Shown here: positions 43,111 through 64,000 of the stretch, one piece after another
How positions within the stretch are numbered: position 1 is the first letter of the stretch
How the letters are laid out: each line of letters opens with the position of its first letter
DNA from: Botryococcus braunii
Taxonomy: Eukaryota > Chlorophyta > Trebouxiophyceae
Assembly (NCBI GenBank): GCA_002005505.1
Contig: KV908603.1
Coordinates: 1 to 64,000 of the forward strand
DNA: 64,000 nt
Direction of reading: 5' to 3'
The notes under the pieces: generated by a model
Databases searched by the model: none
Told to the model about the DNA's origin: nothing
What the model saw: the letters and a program-made list of their open reading frames with translations, nothing else
Translations under genes and position numbers: made by a program

Positions 43111-46100
43111 GGGGGTGTTTGGTTGCTTGTTGCTGTGGGAGGAAGCGTGGGGAGGGTGGCTGCTCGGGCACACAGTTGTATCAGATGGTAAACTGGACTT
43201 TTACTGAATGCTGAGATGCTGGTGCACAATCATGCGGAGTTTGCACCTTCGCTACTGTGTGGTTTGTTTTTGTGGTTGGTGAGCGGTCTCGTGGTTTGTT
43301 TTGACATCGTGCTTTAGCAACGTCAGGGAAATGGAATTCAAGCAACTCTGCACTTGCATGTCACAGTGAATCTAATCCAAGTGGCTCGACACTTTGGAAC
43401 TCACATTAGGTATACTCCAGGCACGTCAGCTCTGATCAGGCAGTGGTGTGTTGGGATGAAGCAAGCGGCTTGTGCCTTTGTCATAGCTTGGGGGTGCCTG
43501 GTTGCGTTGTTTGGTCGAGCTTTGGGGCATGTTTGCTGACAGTGCTTGGGGGTGGGGTGCTTGCCTGCAGTTGGACCCAACCATGCACCTGCAGGCGGGG
43601 CCACAGGCATACTACCTCAACCATAATTAAGGACGTTTCATGACAAGAAATGACTGGAGCAGGCGCACTGAAGTCGCCCCGTATTGCGAGACAGGCTCTC
43701 GTGATGTCTAGGCAGTAGAAAAGGTTGCCGTCAAGAATGGAGCAAGAACCACCTATCCTTGCAATGTTGGCAGCACACTGTTCTGTTAAAGATGCGGCTT
43801 TCAAAGACAGGGTTTGAATAGACAAGACCGGTGTATGATGCTGTCCTAGCCTGTCGATTGCGGACAACCTGGGCTGGTAATTGTACTTGCAGAGGACCTG
43901 TGCTCATTGCACTGGTACCTCCAGGTCACGTCCTTCAACCATTATAGAGGAACGCAATTGGTGTTCCAAATGTAGTTGATGTTGAGCAGTCAAAATCAGC
44001 TTTTGCATCTTGAGCCCCTGCAGGAAGGAAAAGAGCTTAAGGACTTTCTTCAAATCATCTGTCCAGAGCATCCTGCTGTTGGCTATCGACGTTGTCCGCT
44101 GTCGGAACGTTGTCTTTACAGGTTAAAGTCATTTCTGTTAAATGGCTTTCACAGGCAAGGAAGCATGTTCCCTCTCGGCTGTTCAACAGGTATTCGTTTT
44201 CGTGGCTGTGGTGCTGCGGAGCTTAGCGGCTTTAGTGCTGATGACTTGCCACCCCTTGCGGGTCTGTTCCGCCATCACCTCTGCCGTTGCACTGCACGGG
44301 TTGCATACAATTTATGCCCTACTTTTGCGAGGCCGATCGTTTGTAAAAGATCCAGGTCTGCTGTTCACCTCCTTCCCATGGTCATGTGGACGATCATGTG
44401 GACCAAGCAGGCTCTAGAAGCTACAAGGGACTGTAAAAAGTGCTGATATTTGGGCCATTTTGTGGCGTGTGAATCAGAGCGTTCCGATTCAGGCCGTGCG
44501 ATGCCTTGCATACATGGAATAGTTTCTGAGGCGTGCTACAGCTCTCAGTGGCAGGAGGGCATTGTGCCCGTCTGTTTCAGTTGTGGGCATGCGTGATGTT
44601 TCTTTTTCGGGTTTTTTGCAAGAGGTGAAGATGAACACCGGGGTAGGTGTGCTGGATTGCAGAATTTATCAGTCTTGCAGTCTGGTACTGAACCGCGTCA
44701 TACATGCCATCCTGGCATGCAAGTACAAGCCAGCTTTGGTAGCTGCATGTGTGTTGGGGTTTGCAGACCACAATGGCCGTCAGACTTTCCAGGCGGTACT
44801 TCATTCAAAAAAATTTTGGCTTGGGACAGCGGATGGCTGTCCAAGCAGTGTGTGGTGTCCGCTTCATTGCAAATTTGCGGGGGTTGGTCTGCCCACATAT
44901 GCAAAATAATGGCTTGTCACAAGACGAATTGCTGCACACTCAAGATGCTGGGGCCGTAGAGCGAGGGATACGCCTCCTGTGCCTCCATTGCGAAGAAAGC
45001 CCCTTCAGGGTGGCATAAAGGGGACTTGTTTACATGGGGCTCGGCGTCTTCATTTATTCGTTTTGGGTAACCCTAAAGAGCAACCCCCACTGAAGTCGGC
45101 CTACAGAATTCTGTTGTTTATGAGTTGAATGACTCTAGCATGTGTTAGAAACAGCCGTGAACCTGTGGCAGGGGGAACAGATTCATAACAGCAGTGTATG
45201 TGCCGAGTACTTGCGCACATGATTGGTGTTTCTCACGTCGTCCTCTGCAGCCTCACCTTTGAACTGGTGCTAGAGACCCTTGCTGCTCTCGAGAGTTGGT
45301 TTATGCCCATTTCTTGTGGTTGGCGATGGAGAGTTTCCAGTAAAATGGGCATAGTTTAAGAACTGCCTGCTCCGCCAATACAGGATAATGGAATGAAGAT
45401 TCTGAAGAGTTTCTATGGGTGGTGGTCAAAGAACGCCCGTGGGCACAACGCAGTTTGATTCTTTGTAGTGGAGCAGATTCAACCTGGCCGTGCGAGGCTC
45501 TTGGAGCTGCAAGCAGTGTTTTGATGCACTGTTTGCATGAGTGAAGGCGGCTGTAAGCACAGAGGGTTTGAAATGGAGGCTTGAGCTGCGGTCAAAATCC
45601 GTATATTGCACATCTTTTGATACTGACCGTTGATGGAAGTGGGATTTAAACCTCAAGCATATAGGGGTATGCCGCTAGTGAATCGATGTGCTAAGTACGT
45701 GTGATGCCCCCCCACCCCTTCGGCCACTGGATTGAAACACACGGATGGCGGGATTGGGGGGAAGACCGTCTTAGGGGGTCCATGGGATGTTACAATGAAA
45801 GTCTTCGTGGCCCACTGTGTATGCATATCCAAGCGTTTGTTTTCGAGGACCCTGGACCTGGTACGGTGCTAAGTCAGGGTTACACCCCGAGAAGAGTTAA
45901 CCATGCTTGAGTCACAAGTGGCCTGGCGTTTTGAGCATAGGATCACGACCGGAAAGCAGGTTTCCAGCACAGTACTGTGAAACTAGATTCAAGTTTATAA
46001 GATTTACAAAGTCTGTGGACATCTGATTAGCAGGTGAGCCATTGAGACCACTGTCGATTTCGTGCTGCTATATGTGGTTTTTTCAAAAATTGAGGCATGC

Positions 46101-47030
46101 ATTGCCACCAGACTGTATGATTTTATCAACGTTGTTACAGTGCTCCTGAGGTCAAGCCATGACTCGTTATGGTGTTTTTCACCTGTTGCTTTCGAGACAC
46201 ACCTGTGCAAATTTGTACGGGACTTCAGGCACACAAGAAAAGTGGAGGTTGGCTCTCCGCTACACCCAGGGCTGAGCAGTTGAATTGCACCCTCGCCTCC
46301 TGTTGGACGCAGATAAGGTCAAAACCCTTCATATGACATTTTGAGGGTGAAGGTGTTCCTGCGAGCATTCCTTGCAGTGTAGCTGACCTTGAAAGGTCTG
46401 GTCGGACTTCCATCGGAAAGCAGTTGCCATTTGCAGCTGCACTCGGATTGGGAAGTGAGCCACTCCACACCCACGTGGATGTTGGGCAATAGTCGTCAAT
46501 TATTTTAGGTATTTGCAGGATACACCCTTGCTGGGTAACACTACAATTCTTTAAGGAGAAATTATGTCTCGATCTATGAAGTGTAGCTCAGCTCAGCTTT
46601 TCTTTGCATCGCCTGCGAGAATGCCTCAACGTAACGGCTCAGTGCGTGGTTTTGCCAGGATGTTTTAAAGGTCGTTGGCTCCACATTTGGGTGGTGCGTG
46701 GCCCAGGAACTGAAAGAGAAGGTTTTGAGATTGGGTTGTCCCTTACTGATATGTTAATCGTTAATCAAATGACGAATAGACGCAACAGCGATAAGCTATA
46801 TCTGGCAGTCTAGTGGGCACTGTTTGTCAGCTGGTGTATTTCTCTTTCGGAGTCCCAAGTGTTTCATAGGCCAAGCTTTTCTGCCCCTGGGCCTGAGTTG
46901 AAAATCATACTATGGCAATGACTATGGCTCGTGCCAATGATTGGCCACGGCTACTTCTACTCTATCGTGAAGAGGAAGGCAGGAAGGAACACTCGAGCTC
47001 CTGCTTTTCAAGCGAGTCAGAAGTACATTT
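43111..47030. other. No recognisable gene
   Basis: Short open frames only, none with a domain I know. May contain the 3' exon and UTR of the zinc-finger gene, but no exon could be tied to it. Confidence 0.5.
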
Positions 47031-47033
47031 AAA

Positions 47034-47100
47034 TTTTGGTATGCGGTTAGAATAGGCTTCACTCTTAATTTTAAATGCCACCCTGCGGTGTTGCGTGTTG
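47034..47100 (-). pseudogene. Short fragment of the non-LTR retrotransposon seen at 705-2464
   Basis: The minus strand encodes a degraded [12 protein letters not shown] word. 37 bases (47034-47070) are identical to 47933-47969 and close to the complement of about 1658-1694. Confidence 0.6.
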
Positions 47101-47888
47101 TAATCGCTGTACAACGCATACAGTCACGTTAACAAGAACATGCATAATATGCCCGACGGAACAGAGGATTTTCCGGAACACCCACTTTCCCGTTCTTCCG
47201 CCAGTTTGGTCGTTCCGAATTCATTTGTTATTCCTTCGATTCCTTCATTAGTGGTTAGGATTTACGGTTGGGGGAGAACATGGGGCGTGAGATTCCCTTG
47301 ACTCTTCAATTGCTCTTTCCGCTCAACGCCACGTTACATAACCTTTTCCGCCGCGGGTGCCCACTTTACACTTTCTACTGCGAAACTACTGCGAACGTAC
47401 TAAATTGAAAAAGGAAACTCAGTGCTCGCTGAACAGACGTGGAGACAGGTGGATACACCACTCTTTTCACCTTGGAAAGGGATACAAATGTCCTGTCAAG
47501 CATTGCACAACATACCAAAACCATATCCATATTTGGTGATGAAGCGAAGCATTCTAAGCCACATCACTCAAAGGACAGACACCCTTGCGATAGCAGCAAG
47601 TACCCCTATGCCCAGACAGGACCCTGCCCCCCCCCCCCCCCCTTCTCTCCTGTGACATGCAGCACACACTGGTTTAATGCAGTGTCCATTCCAAGCGAAG
47701 GTCATCTGCAGCGGAAACCCCTCAAGTCAAAATGTTTGTACTGCACAGACTTCGGGGCCAAACGCATACGGCAAACTTGTCACTCCGGCGCTATATTTAA
47801 CCCACGCCGGACCTGTCCACCTGGAGGTGTGCTCCCAATGCACGACTGTATTAGCAAGCTATACAGTCGTTGACAAACAACAACCCCC
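47101..47888. other. No recognisable gene
   Basis: A run of C (about 47629-47642) and short frames; nothing assigned. Confidence 0.5.
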
Positions 47889-48190
47889 CTTTACTATTTG
47901 GCCCCTAGATTCCGCGTCCCTGCATGATGCATTTTTGGTATGCGGTTAGAATAGGCTTCACTCTTAATTCTAAACAACAAACAGCCAATCCAAAACTGCC
48001 TTGCTCGGCTTGCTATGCCCAGCTGCAGGACAGCCAGCATGGAGGCACCAACCCATAAATTCCAACTTTGATTAGAGTATGAGTTCGAACCATTGTTCTG
48101 CCAGCGGCATACATCCCATTTGCAAAACCCATCCATGGCGCTAATCCATGCAGGGTTCAATCGTGGACACTGTCCTAACAACAGGGTCAT
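47889..48190 (-). pseudogene. Second fragment of the same non-LTR family
   Basis: The minus-strand frame ends with [20 protein letters not shown], aligning with [20 protein letters not shown] in the copy at 705-2464. The upstream residues align only loosely. About 80 percent nucleotide similarity over roughly 65 bases by eye. Confidence 0.65.
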
Positions 48191-50052
48191 GCCTTAGTTC
48201 CCAGCGACCACTGGAAATATTCCTATTATTGTGATAGATATAAACAGGGCCCTTGCGCCCTTCGCAACCATACCTTCTTGTCTCCATCCACGCACATGAA
48301 CACACTGCCACGAGGGATGTCTCTAGACCAAAACGCCCGATGCATATACAGTAGTTATGGCGCCAACGAACTTCAATATACAGTCCAAATGTAAATCATC
48401 CTGGCCACAGCCCCGAGACTACTTGTACATTGCCACGTACGACAAGACCGTGGAAGCATGAATATGTGGACATGCTATATTGCGTAGAAGCCTCTTTGGA
48501 AGTCCTCTGCTGCAAATGGCCGAGACTTTTCAGCTAACATTACCCGTAGTACGGACCGCTGCAATTCTCTGAGCCTGCAACAACCCAGCAACATACAATT
48601 TCCACTTCGAGAATAACGAGACACAGAGAGGCCTTCGACCCCACCCTCACCAAAACAATTCACCCTCTTACAAAACGGCCCATGGCCTTTCTTGGTGCTC
48701 GATGAAAACCCGACTCTCAGAAGTGTGTCACTGCAACATAGCAGGGTACAACTGCCTCCTGACAACATGATATACCACCTTGTGTACATCCTGTTCCCTT
48801 GCACAGGGCAAAACCACCAGCGGGATCTGTATTTGCATTTGCACTCAGAGACCTCCAACGCTTCCCAGCGTGCCCTTGCTTGAACTGAGACTCTTTGCAG
48901 GGCAGAATAGATATAGCTTTAAAGACCATTTGCACCACACAACAAGTAGCCAATTTCAAATGCACTTGGACATATGATTGGAGCAACAAAGACACTTTTG
49001 CACTGCTTACCTGGATGTAGATCGAATCATCCAGTACAACGCTCCAAAACCCGCAAGCATAAGCACATATGCAAACGCGGCCTGCAAGAACAGAGGCATC
49101 AAGAAAATTTCGCTTTGAGTAATCCGCTGTTTATTTCTAAGAATAAAGCGTGGAAAGAAGTCAAAGGTGTCCAGGAGTCAACACAAGCATTAGCACAAGG
49201 TTTGTTTCGAAAAGTCAAACAGGCGACGATAATCCGCATGCATAAAAACAACTCATCAGGCGGCCACCTTTATGAATTAACACCAGCAAGACAGACAATT
49301 GCAGCCCAAAATTCGTTTCCAGAAGCCTTGTACAAACATAAACTGTGGACCGGGGCTTTCACTACAAAGCTCTAATCACTTAAGTGCACTTTTCTTTAAT
49401 TAACGTCTGACTCAAATACAATCGTTTCATCCCTTGGAGGAAACAGAAAATGGTCAAATCAGGATTCCATTTGAGCATGTTTGAGCACTCGGAAGGTCTT
49501 CGAAAACCAGGCTAGACCTGCTTCCATTCTACTTGATGGCCTTCATACTTGACTAAATCGTCCACATATCGCAACAGACTCACAGTCCCAGCCCCAGGTG
49601 TTAATAATCCAGGGGTTGGTGGGTCCATACTCCGGTGATAAGCGGGAAACGCAGGATTACCACGCTGTTACCATTTATAGAAATTGCTCGCTGACCAAGA
49701 TCCAAGGCGAGAGGGAGAGAGGAAAAGGATGTGATACAGGATTCGTGGGGCTTCCCAGCTGCAATGGTGGGCAATGAAAAGCTTTCGAAGTTTGGCGCTA
49801 CCTAGCGATATTGCCAGTGTCGCGAGTCGCTAGGCCAGCCCCTCCCGTGCTCCGCACCGTTGCCGCAATGCGGAGTCCGCATCCAATTGGGCTCCAGAGT
49901 TTGCAAGTGGGCTCCAGAATCCCGTAGTTTTTGGAACAAGTTGAGTTGGATAGTGGCTCAGGAGGTGAAAGCTGAACAAAGAAGCAAGAAAGCTGAACAA
50001 AGAAGCAAGAAAACACAAAGAAACAGCATAGGCCGCAGGTGGAGCGCAAGGG

Positions 50053-50091
<39 letters not shown>

Positions 50092-50116
50092 CACACAACA
50101 CACACAAACACACACA

Positions 50117-50213
<97 letters not shown>

Positions 50214-50250
50214 GAGGGGAGGGAGAGAGGGGGGGAGAGAGAGGAGAGAG

Positions 50251-50327
<77 letters not shown>

Positions 50328-50347
50328 GGAGGGAGGGAGGGAGGAGG

Positions 50348-50438
<91 letters not shown>

Positions 50439-50456
50439 GGGGGGGGGGGGGGGGGG
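50053..50456. repeat. Compound (CA)n / (GA)n microsatellite, 400 bp
   Basis: CA repeat to about 50119, then GA repeat broken by GGA and G-runs to 50456. Confidence 0.95.
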
Positions 50457-50793
50457 AAGCGGGGGGGGGTTCCTTTAAAGATTACGTGTTTACGGGTCAA
50501 AATGCATTTGCCATGCAGCTTAGGGGCCTTCCACGTTCGCAAAGAACGCGGAACTTGCGAACATTTTTTGTGTACCTACAGCCCATTGACCCTTGCGTCC
50601 CTTCGAGTCAGCTAGGTCCCTTTGAAATCCTTTGGGTTCTCAGTCCTACACCACTTCCGCTAGCGAGCTTAACTTCTTAAATCATCATGCCCGTCGGGTA
50701 GGTAGTGTAATCATACTCGACAGCCATTTTACCTTTGCCATAAGGAAGCTTCTAAAAATTGTACCGATGACTGGCCATACTCCAGCGTTTGAG

Positions 50794-50829
50794 TATGGGC
50801 GAGCACGAGCTAGCTCGTGCTCGCCCATA
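50794..50829. repeat. Perfect 36-bp palindrome
   Basis: Arms 50794-50811 (TATGGGCGAGCACGAGCT) and 50812-50829 are exact reverse complements with no spacer. It could extrude as a cruciform or be bound by a dimeric protein. Confidence 0.9.
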
Positions 50830-51268
50830 TGCTAGAAAGAAGCAAATGACGCCCACAAGGACTGTAGAAGGGGAAAATATGGTGAATTGTGGCAGGGTGA
50901 CCGGCTGAAGCCGGAAACGGTAGTCAACTTTTTTGGAACATCATCTTGAACTTTAATCCCTTAAATTTACCTTCAGCTCAAAGTATGCAGTTTCTTACAT
51001 TCTCATTCAAAGTCGTGTACACTATTCACTCGGTCTCCACTTTCCACAAATCATCGGTAGTGCATTTTCCATTCTCTAATGACTGGTACGGCCACCTCAA
51101 GGAAAGCACTAGCCTTTTGTGCAAATGAATTATTCAGTTGACACACAGGTGAGTTTTGAGAGATTTGCTTGCAATCAAATCTGCTTGTTCTAAATGAATT
51201 ATGGGAATTTGGGGGTGCTGCAAGGTAACCGAAATGGGAACCCTACTTAAGCAAATGTAGGTCAAATT

Positions 51269-54771
<3,503 letters not shown>

Positions 54772-55447
54772 CGGACCCCTTACAACTCAACAAAATATAA
54801 TTCGGTATTGTCAGCCAGTGACTTAAACAAAAATTCAATTTCTAAATTTTCTAACTTCCACAGCATGTAAAGAGTTGTGCTATTGCGTGCGGACCCTGTC
54901 GTCCTGAAGGGGTAAAAGTGGCTCGGTGAGCGGTACAATGTATCCTGGGACGTACGGTTTGATGGTACCCACAGACTTCTTTCCTGACTGAGGAGTCCTC
55001 AGACATCAATGGGGAATATGGCTTAAACTCTCCCCTGGGAAAGGCATCCACACTTCTTTCCTTGAAAATCTCTGAATATTGGGGTGGGGGTGTGAAGATC
55101 CCCCACCCATCTTCCTCTTTCTAGACTCTTTATAAGTCTAGAAAAATAGCTTATGAGCCATCGTTGGAAAGTCCAGAAAAGGGATCCCTGTTCTGGATTC
55201 CGAGCTGAAATTCCAAACACCGTCAGAAAACTTTGAAGACAATTTTCATTCATGCCAGCTTATATACTACAGCAGCATTGCTTTAGATATCTTCATCGTG
55301 GAGTAAACCGCAACACAGAAAGTAATGTGCAAACCAATCAGTCCGAAATGCGACTTCCACTTATATTTACCAAATTTGGTATATTTATTCTTATGTGGTT
55401 TTATCAGTTCTTGAGGGACATCGTGCACGCGCGCTCTCGCTCCCCCC

Positions 55448-55707
<260 letters not shown>

Positions 55708-55994
55708 GATCAACTGTTATTGCAGTGCCCATAACATACTTCACGGCATCAGAGTACTCAAGGCACCTGAAGAAAAGGAAGGAAATCCAGAGAAAAAAAA
55801 GAACATACGGTGGTCCAGCCACTGCTGCTGAGGGGCTTCCACAACAGCATTTTAGTTCTGGCAATGACTGGTATTGTCACTTGCCAAGTGGATCCAAGCC
55901 TATATCGAGCCGCGCGACCCACCAAGGTTGGTCCTGTAATGACCTAGGTAGCTGAAAATATATTTCCACAGCTCCGAATCACACCAGCTTCAAA

Positions 55995-56283
<289 letters not shown>

Positions 56284-56354
56284 CCCCCCCTTTCTATCAC
56301 CCCCTTTGTCGAGCCACTGCAACCCAGTCCTAATTAGACCAGCCCTAATTATTC

Positions 56355-60347
<3,993 letters not shown>

Positions 60348-60902
60348 GACCAGTTTCCCATAGCCTGATCTTATTGAATCCTATTTCAGCCCAATCTAGA
60401 AAGCCTTTCTGGGCAATGGAACAGTAGCGCACGACATCGCGTACGAACACCCCGATCGGTTTCCAACGGTACTTCTGCAGTTCAAAATGTGCACCCAATT
60501 GGTGGAATTACCTTGTGCAGTCAATCATAACCAAACTTGAGGTCGTCTGCATGTGCACCTAAGTAGAAATGGAGCATTTGCAGAGAGATGATGTTCATCG
60601 GGCGGATTACGGTCGGTCGACCCGACTCGGTCACCTGAATGAGCCACCCTTTCTAGGTCACATGTGACATCAGGTGACCGACTGGGGTGACCGCAGGGGG
60701 CCCCTGCCAACTCCGCCGCGGGACTGCACGTGACAACCATTGAGCTACTTTTCAATCTTCAGTATTGACAGATGCACATGTTCCATTCCGAAGAAACAGA
60801 GCTCTGGACTCCTCGGCTTTGAGGAACATCGAATGAATCAAATACGAATAGTTTGACCCAGCCTGTTTGCGTCTCAGAAGCGACAACTGACTTGCGGCTT
60901 CA
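60348..60902. promoter_or_regulatory. Shared intergenic region of the divergent TatD and GH5 genes
   Basis: 555 bp between the two start codons. It contains a cluster of GGTCAC/GTGACC half-sites: 60629-60635, 60656-60661, 60664-60668, 60673-60679 and 60686-60692. These include the perfect 12-bp palindrome GTCACATGTGAC at 60657-60668. Bidirectional promoter function is inferred from position only. Confidence 0.4.

Positions 60903-64000
<3,098 letters not shown>

Larger units (their letters stand above)
48191..51268. other. Intergenic region; one exon-like segment, microsatellite, palindrome
   Basis: On the minus strand 49081-49011 is bounded by TTGCAG and GTAAGC and would encode the hydrophobic segment AFAYVLMLAGFGALYWMI. 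Its phase does not fit the rhomboid gene, so it is left unassigned. (CA)n then (GA)n with G-runs occupies about 50053-50456. A perfect palindrome lies at 50794-50829. No other gene seen. Confidence 0.45.

Overview
This is a nuclear window from a eukaryote, almost certainly of the green plant lineage. Three host genes have spliced exons whose phases join cleanly. A fourth encodes a plant-type tandem CCCH zinc-finger protein with the plant-specific signature GVFELWLHP. The retrotransposons are plant-like: chromodomain Ty3/gypsy and single-ORF Ty1/copia elements. Very long GA/CT and CA/GT tracts sit in introns and intergenic DNA. A streptophyte alga such as Chara or another early-diverging green plant would fit, but the species cannot be read from the sequence.

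Layout. (1) 1-4.7 kb is old repeat DNA: a TGGGA-motif array, a frameshifted non-LTR retrotransposon, and a second non-LTR tail on the minus strand that is split by a 674-bp TRIM. The TRIM has perfect target duplications, a primer site, a polypurine tract and tRNA-like LTRs. (2) 4,735-37,685 is one nested block of five LTR retrotransposons. Gypsy-1 (minus) was hit in gag by gypsy-2 (plus). Gypsy-2 was hit in pol by copia-A (plus) and in its 3' LTR by copia-C (plus). Copia-A was hit by copia-B (minus). Each element has its own perfect 5-bp target duplication (TCCAA, CTTGG, CCTGT, CTCCA, CATCT). LTR pairs look identical by eye, so the pile-up is recent. (3) 37.7-43.2 kb holds simple repeats and the zinc-finger gene. 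(4) 43.2-51.2 kb has no gene I can support, but holds two short non-LTR fragments, a GA/CA tract and a perfect 36-bp palindrome. (5) 51.3-64 kb is the host-gene region: a 7-exon rhomboid protease gene (minus), an 8-exon TatD-type deoxyribonuclease gene (minus), and a GH5 endoglycoceramidase-like gene (plus, cut by the window end). The last two diverge from a shared 555-bp intergenic region.

The less ordinary findings are in the retroelements. Both copia families carry a primer site complementary to the anticodon arm of initiator tRNA-Met, not its 3' end. Copia-A/B LTRs end in a copy of that arm, so a U5-primer-site hairpin can form. The gypsy gag and pol frames are separated only by an in-frame UGA that sits inside a perfect hairpin. 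The 170-bp gypsy LTR is mostly a row of five hairpins. The TRIM shares the gypsy primer site and has an internal pol III-type promoter in its LTR. All calls were made by reading the sequence; no database search was run.
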